Shown: positions 22,740 through 34,860 of the stretch, piece after piece
Layout of the letters: each line of letters starts with the position of its first letter
Numbering within the stretch: position 1 is the stretch's first letter
Assembly: GCA_015680685.1 (NCBI GenBank)
Contig: MNCI01014915.1
Coordinates: forward strand, 2,608 to 66,108
DNA from: Gnetum montanum
Lineage: Eukaryota; Streptophyta; Gnetopsida; Gnetales; Gnetaceae
Length of the DNA: 63,501 nt
Direction of reading: 5' to 3'
Translations under genes and position numbers: made by a program
Notes under the pieces: generated by a model
What the model saw: only the letters and a program-made list of their open reading frames with translations
The model's database searches: none
Told to the model about the DNA's origin: nothing

Positions 22740-23465
22740 GCTACACATCAAGCGTAGTAGGGATTGAGGTAAAAATAGTTATTGGGTTGGCAAACTCATT
22801 GCCATCTAGATTAGCAAGCTTGAATGCTCCATTGTTATAGACCTTTATGACCAAGAAATGCCATTCTTAGTTGGCTGATAATTTGTTCGTGGGTTTGTGA
22901 ATGACCTTGAGGACCATGTCCCCTTTCTTGATTGAGCGTTAATGCTAATTGTGGTGATGTTTTTGTTGCTGTTTTTCTTGTTACCACTTGATGTGATTAA
23001 GTGTATGCATATGATCCTCCTCTATAGAGTTGAGGTCAATGGTTCTCAACTTCTCATTTTGAATCTCATCAATGAAGCCTGAGAGGATCATATGGAGTGA
23101 TGGGACCTACAATTCAAGAGGCAACATTGCTTCAAGCCCATACACAAGACTAAATGACATCTTACCGGTTGTTGTTCTACATGTCATGTAGTAGGCCCAT
23201 AGTGCATAGGCCAGTTACTCATGCCATCATCATCTATTGTTGCTAAGAATCTTCTTAGAAGGTTGATGATGAATTTGTTTGTAGCCTTCACTTAGCCATT
23301 CACCTACAGGTAGTACAGTGATGAAAAGGAATGTTTGATGCCAAGGTGTTTGTAAAAGGCTTTGGTTTCTACATTGCTGAATTGTGATCCATTATCCATG
23401 ACTATAGTCATGGGTAGACTGAATTAGGTCACTATGTTGTCAAGGATAAATGGTTTTTATATGTA
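22740..23465 (-). pseudogene. T1 integrase fragment (Tat-like)
   Basis: Minus-strand order: MTIVMDNGSQFSN (near 23400, catalytic DNG), ETKAFYKHLGIKHSFSS, a VNG-VKATNKFI segment and NLLRRIL, then at 22760-22930 GDMVLKVIHKP and NNGAFKLANLDGNEF, the C-terminal domain. The N-terminal third, including the first catalytic aspartate and the HHCC finger, is absent: recognisable sequence stops abruptly at about 23465. Internal stops are present. Confidence 0.7.
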
Positions 23466-23851
23466 CTACGCAGGATGCAAGATAGGGCCAAATGGTTTTT
23501 TCTTTTTTTTTGTTCTTTTGGTAATGGCTGAGATGATCGTGGCTTGGGATGAGGAAGGATGGACAATCATGAATCTAGGGCCAAGGGTTTACCTCTACTT
23601 TGAATGGGTATGTGAGTGAGCATACTATGGGAGTGAGGTATCATAGAAGGTAGGGACATGTGGGAAGGTCGCAAGGCATGAGAACATAGGGCACGATGGA
23701 GAGGACTAAGCATCACCAAGCACTAGAGCGTAACAAAGTGGGTGGGGTGATTGCAAAGGTCATAGCTATGTCACGTCTATATTTTACACCTAAGTGATTC
23801 ACTCCAATGTTATGCTTTAAGGATTTAGAGAATTTTTGGACTTTCCTTTGG
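23466..23851. other. Unassigned sequence in T1
   Basis: Homology to integrase stops at 23465. Nothing recognisable up to the tandem repeats. Confidence 0.4.
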
Positions 23852-24135
23852 GGGCTACACTCCCAAAAGTGTAACCAATAGTTTGAGATTTCTTTGGAAT
23901 TTTCAAGGGTTACACTCTGTGGGGAGCATAACCAATAGTTAGAAATTTTTTTGCAATTTTCAAGGGCTATGCTCTATAGGGAGCATAACAAATAGTTAGG
24001 AATTTTTTTGCAGTTTTCAAGGGCTACACTCTATGGGGAGTGTAACCAACCATTAAGAAGTTTTTTGATGTTTTACAGGGTTACACTCTATAAGGAGCAT
24101 ATCCAATAGTTAGAAAATATACCCATTGGCTATGC
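23852..24135. repeat. 56-57-base tandem repeat
   Basis: Five copies start at about 23852, 23907, 23963, 24020 and 24077, with a partial sixth at 24128. Each holds GGCTACACTC ... GGGAGTGTAACC (inverted arms) followed by CAATAGTTAG and a T-rich run. The layout resembles the palindrome units of the LTR D U3. Confidence 0.8.
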
Positions 24136-24383
24136 TATCCAGAGTTGCTAAGTACAAAAATATAATGTTGAACATGAAAAAAGCTAAGTGCAAATGTGAA
24201 ATGAGAATGTTAGTGTTGTGTCCCATTGAGGACTAGGTGCGTCAAATGGGTATGCTCACATCCCTTTCTCGTGTGGTTCATGAGGGAAGTTAAGGGTTCT
24301 GCTAATGTGATAAGCATAATTTGATGCATTTTTTATTTGTATCCAATGCTAACACTCTCCTTTTATTGCTGTTGTGGTTATAG

Positions 24384-27100
24384 GATGCTCTTGAAGCCCA
24401 TCCTTGTTGTGGTGGAGCTAGTGGGTATCTTCTATTGCATGAGTGAACTTGTACCAAATGTACCCACATCAGACATGCATGTGGATCACTAGGTAGTGTG
24501 GTTTAGATTAGGAGCACATGAGTTCTTGGAATTCTTGCTTTGACACTTTAGTGTGATGTGGTCACACTTGGCAGTGGAAGTAGCTAGTGTCATCACATAG
24601 ACATTGTTGCTTAGGGAAAATTGAGGCATCCTAAGATTTATGTCTGATGGGCCTACTGTTAATGGAGTAGGGAGTTCAGGCCAAGGCCCCAAGGGCATCA
24701 GGCCTTTATCCATGATTTGGAAAATTCCATAATTCCAATGCTATAATAAGAGTAATACCTTGTTTATTGCTCGATGAGTGCTTACTCTTTTTCAAAACCT
24801 ACTTGGAACAATATATTATGATGGAAGGTGATTACCTTTAATATTTTTTGCACTATCCATTTGATTATGACTCATATGAGGATGCTAACTACTTATGTTT
24901 GTTGCTAGATTTATTATTGACACACTTGACCTTCATGATGAGGGAGCCTTAAACTTGACATGCATTGCCTTGCAGGAATTCTCATCCTTTGAGAATGTTT
25001 GTGTGACAATGATTGGACATATTGGGTCTAACCTAGTGGAATATCCTCATCAATACCCTAAGGCCTACAAAAGGTGTAAGACCTATGGCTAGTTAGATGC
25101 TGAATGGGTGATCAATATACCCAACATAGAGGAAGTCTCAGCCCCATCACCACAATCTCGCATACTATTCCTATCATGTAAGTAGTTCATCATTTTTATG
25201 TATTTCTTGCTTTTCTTTTCTCATGATGTTAATTTTTCTTTTTCCTATTGCAGCTATGGTCACTTCAGAAGAGGTCACAGTGATTACAATAGGCCACACT
25301 AAGGCTACCCTCATCATGAAGTATGGTGATGTTGAGGGTTCACAATGTTGGTCTTGCCATGAGGCCCTAGTGGAGTTAACTAGAAAGATTTAATGGACTG
25401 GGCTAATGGACTTTTTCTTAGCCCTTAGTCTAGGCATCTTAATGGCCAAGATGGTTACAATTATCAACTCTTTTAGTGATAGTGCCAGTCATTTCATTAC
25501 ATGGGCCAGTGGTGTGTGGGTGATTTTTGACCTCACAGATGATTTTTTGCAGACCTTTTTGGCCTTTCCTCTATGGGCCCATTGGTTGCTAAAAAATATA
25601 AAAAAGAGGTGGACCAAAGAGGGGACATTGAGAAGTGGTTGGGCACTTCTAAGTTCTACAAAGGCATTCTCATCAAGGAGGTGAGATTACCTATGGTCCA
25701 CCAACTCTATCCAATCTTTTGTGCTTGTGCATTCCTAAAGCTACTCTCCTAAGGAAAAATTCTTCAAGGTGGAATAGCCTTGGGTGATGAGGGATGTGAT
25801 AGAGGAAGGCATGTAGTACAACTAGGCTTCTTACCTTGCTAGAGGCCTCTGTGCTAAAAGTATCAAGTTGCACCACAACTTCTAAGCAAGGTCACATATG
25901 CATTTTGCATTCTTTGTAGGATGCCTACAAAGGCTCATGAAGTTCTTGGTGGTTTGGGAGGATGGGTGATGGGTGGTGTAGGACTATAAGTAGCTCTCTA
26001 GGCTATAGATGCAACACTTGTTTACTACCACATGATCGCAAGATCCCCCAAAGGCAATTGGTAAATCAATTTTTGTAATGACTAGAGGCCACTTGGGATG
26101 ATCTTACCACCCACATGATAGTGTAGGTGAGGCCCCATTAGCTAAAACTGAGAATGTGGCCAGAGGGATGTGACTCATTACTAAGGTAGTGGGATCATTT
26201 AGGAGAAAAATTAAGAAGTCACATCCCATGGAGAAGCCTCTACACGAGGTAGAGAAAAGCAGTAGGAGGATCCACCTAAGGTTTTGTGATTTTCATTCAG
26301 GAATTACAGGTGAGTATAAGTCATTAGATGCTACTATGCTATGCTATATTGATCATTGAAAATTCTAATCTTAACCCATGCGAATCATCAAATGTAGGTA
26401 AGAGGGCCTCTATGATAGTAGTAAAGCCTATAGTGGATGGCATCCCTTCTCAAACTAAGGGATAGGCATCAGAGGAAGAGGAGTAGGAGGCCACAAGGGT
26501 CCTATAGTAACTAGAGGAGGAAGGGTTGTTGTAGTTAGATGGGGGTGAGTTTGATAATTTCTTTGATAGGGTACAAATGGGTGATCCCCCCACTCTCACA
26601 TCTAAGGGCTTGTTGGGCAGGAGCTTTGCACTACCATCTTTTTTTTTTGTGTTTTTTTTTCTTAACTCTTGGATCTTTGGCTATTGGCTATTTGATAATT
26701 GCTAAACGTGTTGTATCATAGCCATAGGTTTTTCCATTGAGGGTCTAGTATCTACCTCCACTTTCTGCATGCAGCCATGGGTAGAGGCACCTAATAAGTT
26801 CACCTTCATGCAAGGCTTGGTTGAAGACATGGTGAACCACATTCAACATATGGATCCTAAGATTGATATTTGCATGTTTTCCTACCTTACCTTATTGATT
26901 TGATGCTTGGTCTATGGCTAATATTATTTTTCTTGTTGTATGACAATAGGTTCCAAGCTTCAGTGGGACCTAAACAGGATGGCCAAAGTTGATGTCATCC
27001 CCAAGTTTCCCCTTGAAGTGGAGCAAGTTTCTCATCATATGTACAATGAGGAAAGTAAGTCCACACTCTCATTTTCCAAAGCATTGTGAGAATGTAGGCA
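24384..27100 (+). pseudogene. Intron-bearing gene remnant, antisense to T1
   Basis: Family not recognised. Plus-strand coding-like blocks (24895-25177, 25254-25684 and others) are separated by sequences with plant-type splice sites. The clearest introns are 25178-25253 (GTAAGT ... TTTTTCCTATTGCAG, 76 bases) and 26310-26397 (GTGAGT ... AATGTAG, 88 bases). Further candidate sites are acceptors ending at 24383 and 26949 and a GTAAGT donor at 27055. The block at 25406-25684 is open for 92 codons, with HFITWASGVWVIFDL and LAFPLWAHWLL. It lies between T1 protease and integrase, where RT should be. It could be a captured host gene, a nested DNA transposon gene, or an antisense extra ORF of the kind reported in some Tat elements. 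Confidence 0.45.
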
Positions 27101-27759
27101 CACTAATAAGCATCTATGGAAGCAAGTGCATAAGCTCCATGATTGGGGGCAAGCCAAGATGCTAAATTGAAAAACTTGCAAGTCCATTATAACTTCCTAG
27201 CAGCTGATGACTGAGGGGATGGTACTTGGTGAATAGCCAAGATTGACTACACCAGGTACTAGTCAACCATTTGTGGAAAAAACAAGGCCACTCAAGAGGT
27301 GATTGAGTAATGGCTACAAATGGACCTACTAGCCAGGAAAAACCAAAACTAGAAGGATTACAGTGCTAAAGTGTATCAATGGGATCAAACTCAAAAAAAT
27401 CATAAATACCACTACAAGAAAAATGAGAGGTGTACCTTAAAAAGTACAAGGATGAGTCCATGGAGCACCATTATCACAACATGTTCCTTGACACAACTGG
27501 CATAATACGAGCTTATGAAAGTTGGTAGTTTAGGGCCTTTTTGGGTCATAGCATGAAGGAAGAAAGTTGGTAGTTTTAGGCCTTAGCAGGCCATGTTATT
27601 TTTTTTTTATGCACAGAAAGGAATAAACAAGACTACATAAACTAAAGAAATAAAATAACTAATGCAAGATGCAAGAAACTACATAAATGTAACCATACAA
27701 GCCAAGAAAAAAAGGTGAATAAGACATGAAAATGAACTAAGGGGATATCTTAGTCATGT
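27101..27759. other. T1 spacer after protease
   Basis: No protein seen. It contains two GTTGGTAGTTTTAGGCC type repeats (27520-27590) that resemble T3 53890-53970, so it is again element sequence. Confidence 0.45.
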
Positions 27760-28430
27760 AAATATTTCTTAGCCTGGTGTGGGTTAAGAGGTGTGTAGGC
27801 CCTACGAGGCACAAGGTGATACTCACTTAGACCTTTATTAGTGGTGCTAAAGTGCAATTGTACCTAGAGAGCTTTCTTATGGAGGTTTCTTGCTTCGTTT
27901 GGTTGCTCAGATAGGTCAACCAGACAAAGTTGGCCTTCATCCCGAATGGGTGGCATGTCATCAGAGAACTCTACTTTCGACCATTTCTCTACATCAATGT
28001 TGTTGATGGTTGGGGGGATACATTGTCATCATATATGACCACCTCTCCACCTTCATAGGAAAGGTGGATCTCTTGATGGATGGGTGAAGAGATGGCCCAT
28101 ATCTAGGCTAGCCAGGACCTTCCCAAGATTAAGTTGAACCTGAGCATCTCTCCAATGACAATGAATTTAGTAGTAGTGGGGAATTGCTTCCCTACCATGA
28201 AAGCTATCATAATTATTCCCTTCATGACAACACATGTTCCATTGAAGGACTTTAGGCATGTTATCTTGGTTGGCTTGATTTGGTCAACAAGACCAAGTTT
28301 GTCAGTGACCAAGAATGGAATGATGTTGGTCACCGCCCCATCATCGATGTGCACCTTAAGAATTCTGTATTACCCTACACAAATGGTGATGAACATTGGT
28401 GCATTGGTAACTTAACCCTTTTTAGGATCA
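27760..28430 (-). pseudogene. T1 protease remnant
   Basis: Minus-strand MHIDDGAVTNIIPFLVTDKL (28354 downward), then LKSFNGTCVVMKG, VGKQFPTTTKFIV and FNLILGRSWLA. This is the retroviral-type aspartic protease of Tat elements; the active-site triplet reads D-D-G where D-T/S/G-G would be usual. A C-terminal tail follows to about 27760. Confidence 0.8.
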
Positions 28431-28499
28431 ACCTTAACTACCTCATCGCAAAACATTAGGGGTGTTGAACTTAACTCCTAAGTTGTAGGAGGAAGCATT

Positions 28500-31300
28500 A
28501 CAACTATATGGCTTTTTCATCTACTAGAATATGTTCCTTAACAAAAATAAAGGTCAACATATGAACTAATGCTTTATGATGAGTAGAGGAGGTCATTACT
28601 AGGTCATATAGGCTCAAATTTGTGTTCTTTTGTTTGAGATCTTGTTTAACCTGTGCTAGTACATCTAAGAAATCTTTTCTGCTATTTGCTATTTTGGTAG
28701 CTGTTACTTCCTCCATGTGGCCCAAGAGATGGATCTCTCGAGGAGGAGATTTAAAATTTGCTTGTGCAACGGGCTTCCAAGCTTTCATATTCAGTTGTTG
28801 GTTGCTTGCACTTGCATTAGCATCCTACGATGATGAGGCCATGGGGATGGCAGAAAAAGGAATGAGCTTAGGAGGACCTAATTCAATACATTCCCTAACC
28901 ATCTTATCGACAAGGCACTCATTAGGCCTCTTAGTTTGTAGCTTAGGCTATTTATCATTATGTGTAGGATGCAACTTTGGGCAGGTAGGGTGTGATGTAG
29001 TTCCCACCACCAAACCCTAAGCAAGTAGGGGGTTTTCATGTTGTGACATCCTGATGACAAAGGATGACTAGGTTGCTATTGTTGTAATGTGCTATGGGGT
29101 CCTAACCACAAAGGGTGTTGTGGGTGCCCAAGGTGGTGCTCTAATGACAAAATGGAATCATATATTGGTTGATGCCAAGGCCCCAATGTTACCAAAGGAC
29201 ACACAAACTAAAAATGGTTCATGTGCCAGTTTCACATCGTCATTAATGCTAGTGGCATTGATAACGTAGCCTACACCACTAGTGTTAAAGGGATCTTTGT
29301 AGACCTTCATTGATTGGTTTTCTAGGTGCATAGGATTGCTATCATCAATGATCAATTTTCCTTGATTGATCATGAATTGAATGTTATCTTTTAAGACCAA
29401 GTAGTAATCCATATCATGACCATGAAATTGGTGATAGTTGCAAAATTGGTCCAACCTAAAGTTTTTAGGGACCAAGGGCTCATTTGGCATAGCTACTGAT
29501 GGGTTTTTGAGGACCTCGTAGTATCACACATGGCACTTGCAAGCATCCTTAGATATTTTCTTGAGCTAGATATTCCCAACACAAAGTAGCTAGTCCAAAA
29601 GCTTACATAGCTTAATCAATAACAACGTATACTTTGAGCGATCCTTGCACTCAAAGTTTAGCCTTGGGACAGCTTGCCTCACGGCCATTAGTGGTGTGAA
29701 TTGGTTGGTTTCCATATTGCTAGAGTTGGATGGTTTGTTGTTGTTGGCTAGGGCCTTAGGTGCTTTGGCCATTGATTTAACATTATTGGGCTTAGCCTCA
29801 TTGGCCACCATTGCAACAGTTGCTATTTCCTTGTCCTTTTCCTTGTCATTATTTACATGTGCACTCTTGTAGGCTACATAGTCTAGGTCCTTACTAGCCT
29901 TTGTTGCATCCTAGATGCTCTTTGTTTGAGCAAAGTATTGGCTTAGGGAGCATAGGGCTAGATAGTACAACTTTGACTTAATGAAGTTGTTTACTACATC
30001 TTTAAATATGGCCAAAAGGTGGATCTCTACTCTTGGATTGCAAATTTTGTTGAGTGTAGCACTCCATTGTTGAATGAACTTTTGCATGGGCTCTAGAGGG
30101 CCTTGCTTGATGTCCATTAGTTGATCTAGGATGGCTTAAGGCTTTAAGTTGTACTTGAAGCAAGTCACAAATTGGCTACGTAATTCTTCCAAGGTAGATA
30201 TGGAAGCCCTGTGAAGTGCACAATACCAATCAAGTGTCTTGCTAGTTAAGGACATGGTGAAGACATGGATGATCGCATGTGGCCATGCTTATTGGAGTAG
30301 GCATTCAGAGTAGAAAGTCACGAGATGGGCATTGGGATCCCCCTCATCATTATATTTGGTGAAGGAAGTTGGACCCCAGGAGGTAGAATCAATGATGGGA
30401 CTATAAGATTGATGGAGTCATCCTGGTAAAAGTCCATCACATGGACCATTTCAGAGTTAGTAGCTTTAAGCTGCCTAACTTATTCAATTAGTGTTTGTAT
30501 GAGTTGGAACACCTAGTCCAAACATGGGGTAGATGCAATAGGTTACACTATTTGTACTACTCATTATGTTACCTGAGCAACCCATAGCCTTGATGTTGGC
30601 TGTGTGATCATGTGGGATACTTGTTATGTTTGTTGCTATGTGTATTGTTGCATGTGTAGCCACTGTGCCATAGGCATAGAGTTTGGGATCCACCATGTGT
30701 TTGTGGCTTGGGCTATTGTGGGTAGTGCCAACAAGATGGGTGGAACAAAGAACACTTGGCTCATGTGTGGCTGAGAGAACGGCACTATGTGCACATATGG
30801 TTATGTTGACATCATGGTTGTTAACATGGAAGGCTATGCAAACTAGGTTGAGATGACAAAGGGAAGGGTAGCAAATGGTCTTGCACCTTGATGTGTGTGT
30901 AGTACTTGGTGGTTCGCTACCATAGGGGTGGACCTGGGAGGTGAGAGTGAAGCTAATGCCTCAAAGAAGGTAGATGACTATGACTGGTGTGGGACAAAAC
31001 TAGAAACAAGCTGCTGGATAGAGTCATACAAAGGGTTCTTACTCTTTGAATGAGCTTTAAATTTTTCTTGTCCATCCTGAAAGGGCTCATCATAGTCTAT
31101 TGTTGCATCATGCTTATTATGCCTACTCATTCTAATGAGTTGGTTTAGTAACCATAAAAAGCTATCGGTAAGTGGTAATAAAGTGTTAGGTGTAGGGAGG
31201 AATTCCTTCTTGTTTTGATGTATAATTTCAAAGCTTTGCTTAGCATTTAGTTCTTGGCAATCTAGGGATAGGCCCACCTAAATTTTTGCATAGAGAAAAT
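28500..31300 (-). pseudogene. T1 gag remnant (Tat-like)
   Basis: The N-terminal conserved motif (GLSLDCQELNAKQSFEII, 31230-31277) is followed by linker, then the capsid part MDIKQGPLEPMQKFIQQWSA (30117 downward) and FKDVVNNFIKSKLYYLA. A zinc-knuckle-like FCNYHQFHGHDMDYYLVLK at about 29430 has tyrosine for its last cysteine. The gag-protease linker motif SLYDLVMTSSTHHKAL is near 28600 and is shared with T3 and T4. Several stops. Confidence 0.8.
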
Positions 31301-31915
31301 TGTATTTTTCATTATCGAGTGTTATGTACTTATGTGGTTGATTGCAGAGTCTGAGTGACTACCACTATGGTTGTACAAGACTAAGTAGGGGATAAATATC
31401 TACTACCTGCTGGATAGGGTGGTTTGCCTCCATGCTTAGGGCAGAGACTGAAGCTTGTGTGGGATTCATGTTACTGTGTAAGAATGCAAAAAATGATAGT
31501 TTTGAATAGAAAATAGTTAAGTGCAAATAATGTTGGAAACATGACTAAGTAAACAAGTGCTAAAAAATGTGCAAATAGGCAAAAAATGTGGAAAAACTAC
31601 TAGAAAATGACTAACTCTAGTGTTATGCTTGCTATGCTAGAGGTTGTTATGCTTTGAGAACTTGTTACACTTCTTAGAGCACCTAGAATTTTGAACACAA
31701 TGAATACACTTGGGCTTTCATCCTGCAGGGTTCTAGGGAAACTAATAATTGGGACCAATCTATACCAACCAAATCATAGAAAACTCCTATGCTGGCCTAT
31801 GATCTAGCTAGTACTATGGCAGGTCCATAGGGGTGTTATGTCTACACTAGATCGAAACTAGTAACGGAGGTGTAGAAAGCATGCAGGACTATCTTTGAAC
31901 ACAAAAGGAATCAAA
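31301..31915 (-). other. T1 5' leader
   Basis: Untranslated leader between primer site and gag. No further features recognised. Confidence 0.4.
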
Positions 31916-31934
31916 GATCCTCCTTCTAGCACCA
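31916..31934 (-). promoter_or_regulatory. Primer-binding site (tRNA-Asn), T1
   Basis: The minus strand starts TGGTGCTAGAAGGAGG. The plant tRNA-Asn(GUU) 3' end predicts TGGCGCTAGAAGGAGGG, so the core differs by one transition. It lies five bases from the LTR. Confidence 0.75.
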
Positions 31935-32646
31935 AAGATTATGATGATTGGAAACATTGGTGGTTGGAACAGTGAGAAGCTAGCAGACATACAACATAAT
32001 CCCAAGTTTGTGCAAGGGCTATGCTTGGAACAAAGATGAGGTGCCTTAAATGATATTATTGAATAAATAGGGACTTACAAGGTGTTAAGATGAATGTGTG
32101 CAGAAGGGGTTTATATAGTGTTACCAATGGGCACCAAGGCTATCCAAGCTAGAGCATAGCAGGGTGTCCTAGATTAAGAATAGTGGTGTAAAGTTGCAAA
32201 TGCATATGAAAGAGTAAGAAAATGCAAGTGCTATGCTAAATGCTAGAGAAAAAGTGCTTGAAAATATAATGGAACTTGAAAATGAAAATGCATCACTCCA
32301 AATAGAGGCAGAGTGTAGAAATTGTAAGAAAAGAGGTGAGGATTGTATATGGTCTATAGGTAGGCACAATGGCAATGTAGTAGTGTAGTTACAGTCTCTG
32401 GGACATCTAGAATATGGAACTAACAACTACCATGGGAACTAAACTTGTTGTGTTGGCTATTATTGTGTTCTGTGAGTACAGTGATGAACTACATGCTAGA
32501 TGGTGTGCACTAATTATTTAATGGGGTCCTAGAGTGTGCCAAAGTGCTTAGTGTGCTTGAGTGTAAGAGTGCTAAAGGATGCTAAGAATGTCAAAATGCC
32601 AAATGCCCTTCTGATTTGCCAACCACTATAATGCTAAACATAGGGG

Positions 32647-32655
32647 TATTTATAG
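32647..32655 (-). promoter_or_regulatory. TATA box of LTR D (T1)
   Basis: Minus-strand CTATAAATA within CCCTATAAATACCCC, conserved in T3 at 59097-59105. Confidence 0.6.
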
Positions 32656-33064
32656 GGCTAGGGTTAGTGCAAAATGTAGATTAAACACCATGTGGCATGA
32701 GGATAGGTGGAGCCATACTAGGCCTTGCTACACTCCCATGGGAGTTGTAAGTGCTATGCTCTAGAGTACTGTAATAGATCCCCAGAGACTATTGAATTGT
32801 GACTACATAGCCAAGACTGCATGTGCTAGAGTTTGAATGATAGCAATGTACTTGCAAACAGTGTAAAAAATGTGCAACTTGGAGGCTACACTCTGGGACT
32901 ATGTCTTCCCCTCTTTCGAGTAGGGTCAAGCATAGGTACAATTTGGGGGACCAATAGGCAATGCAGAAGAGATAAAAATTGTTGATCTTTCTTGTCAAAG
33001 AAATGTAAGGGCTTAGACAAAGACTGATGCTAAGCTCTAGAGGCTTTTCTTTAGTGTTACGTTG

Positions 33065-33512
33065 GCTATGCTCTAGAGTATAGCACAACACTTAGTCAAA
33101 TTTTGCAAAAGCTTGATGTTTAGCACTAGTTACACTAGCTATACTTTGGAGCATGGTATAGTGTAGCAGGGATACTTAGAAAAAAAATTGATAGATTTTG
33201 CAATTTTCCTTCATGCTACACTAGCTACACTCTGGGTTGTAGCAAGAGGGGGAGCCTTGAGAGTTAGAAAATTTGCCAAATGTCTCTTCCATGCTAGTCT
33301 AACTTAACAGCTTCCTACTTAACACTTAGGAAAAACTAGCCACTGAAATGTGTGCTATGCTAGCTACACTCTAGATCGTAGCAACCCCAGGAGTTAGAAA
33401 ATTTGTTGAACTATTTTTTCCATCCCAAGCCTTCCTGATAATTTTTGGGTTAGCACTTGAGTGTACTAGCCATGGAAGTATGTGCTATGTTAGCTACACT
33501 CTAGAGTGTAGT
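33065..33512. repeat. Palindrome array in U3 of LTR D (T1)
   Basis: Units at 33065-33084, 33138-33157, 33224-33243, 33363-33382 and 33493-33512 fit GCTAYGCTCTAGAGCRTAGC with mostly transition changes. Each is followed by a TTAGAAAATTTG type block. Confidence 0.75.
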
Positions 33513-33713
33513 AGGTAGAGTGAAAGCATAATAGAACACTTCAAAAAATTTTCATGAAATTTCTATTGACAATTAGAAAATCTTTTAAAATAGGCCCTAT
33601 GATGCATGCTATGCTAGGGAGTGTAGCACCAACACTTAGAAAAATTTTCCAATTTTTGATACCTAGACAAATTTGTAGCTAAAGTGTTGAAGTCCAAAAT
33701 TGGGGGTGTTTCA

Positions 33714-33718
33714 TGATA
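33714..33718. repeat. Target-site duplication TGATA of T1 (right)
   Basis: Differs from 19805-19809 by one G to A change. Confidence 0.7.
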
Positions 33719-34190
33719 GAACCCATGAAGTCGATGCCCCATATGGCAAAGGGCTCTAGTGCTTGAATCGACTATTGGGCATCCTCCTTTCGAGTAGTCA
33801 TCCCACCATCTCGTTGATAGTGTTCACAAGATTAGACAAACTAGTGGATGTCTTTGAAAATTATTGGCCAATAGTATTCTACCATTAGCATTTTTATGGA
33901 CATGCATTTCCCTACATAGTGGCCTTCGTAAGGACCTTTATGAGCATTCTAGAGAATGCACAATTGATTTTCATTAGGGCCACACCAACAAAACAGGCCA
34001 TTGACACACATCTTGTAAATGTGTTCATTGATTTCCGTGAAGTACTTTGCTTGATGAAGAAACTAATGTTTCCTCCTAAAGTCCAGATCTTATGGCATCT
34101 CCTAAATGAGAACGTACATGAGGATGCCATGATACCATTTTTATTTGGTGGGCACTTGGTCATTTATTACTCCTATAAAAAGGAGTTCAT
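33719..34190 (-). pseudogene. A2 integrase, N-terminal part
   Basis: Minus strand gives AIWGIDFMGS, holding the first catalytic aspartate, preceded on the element strand (33780-34000) by the region equivalent to the A1 zinc finger. It joins 19804 once T1 is removed. Confidence 0.8.
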
Positions 34191-34199
34191 CTGGAAATT

Positions 34200-34860
34200 G
34201 ATCAGAGAGTAGACTCTTGTCCTCTTTATTATCCTATCTTAACCAAGAGAGATGGTTAATGACCACATTCTCAATCCCTTTCTGATCTACCATTGTGAGA
34301 TCAAATTCTTGCAAAATCACTAGGAATCATATGATATGGGGGCTCACCATTGGATTATTCATTAGGAAGCGAATGATAATGTGATCTATGTGTACAAACA
34401 TTTTGTAGCCAAGCACATAGTGCTTGAACTTTTTTGAGAGCATACAACGCTACCATTAATTCTTTCTTAGTTGTGGTGTAATTTAATTATGCATGCACAA
34501 TGCCTTGACTTGTGCACTAGATGTAATATGGATGTTTCTTATCATCCAAGTACATAAGCATGACTCCCAAGGCATAATTAGATGCATCCATCATTATATG
34601 AAATTGTTTGGAGCAGTCTAGTGCCCATAGAACTAGAGTCTCCATAAGCTTTTCTTTTAGTAGTTGGAATGTATGTTTGCATTTCTTAGTCTAGATGAAT
34701 GAAGCATCTTTCTTTGTAAGCTCAACCAATAGCCTTGCAATCTTAGAGAAATTCTCTACAAATCGTTAGTAGTAGCCAGTGCATCCAAGGAATGATTGGA
34801 CATCTTTAACTATCTCTGGTTGACATGTGATTCGTTGAATGACCCTTATCTTTACTGGGT
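34200..34860 (-). pseudogene. A2 RNase H remnant
   Basis: It aligns with A1 7960-8560: the segments around 34250 (KNVVINHLSWL type end), 34390 (VHIDHIIIRFLMNN type strand) and 34570 (MDASNYALGVML) match in order. Interrupted. Confidence 0.75.

Larger units (their letters stand above)
19810..33713 (-). mobile_element. T1: Tat-like element with gag-protease, inserted in A2 integrase
   Basis: A 13.9-kb minus-strand element with D-type LTRs, a tRNA-Asn primer site, gag, protease and an integrase fragment. No RT or RNase H was found. About 4 kb between protease and integrase holds unrelated sequence, including a plus-strand intron-bearing gene remnant. A 4-of-5 target duplication flanks it. Confidence 0.85.
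31940..33713 (-). repeat. LTR D: T1 5' LTR
   Basis: 1,774 bases ending GGTGTTTCA on the plus strand (TGAAACACC start on the element strand). It aligns along its length with the T3 5' LTR (58321-60073). Palindromic units lie upstream of the TATA box. Confidence 0.85.

Noticed and set aside
24489-24713. Minus-strand 74-codon frame in T1.
   Set aside because: It overlaps the spliced plus-strand gene remnant and shows no retroelement motif.
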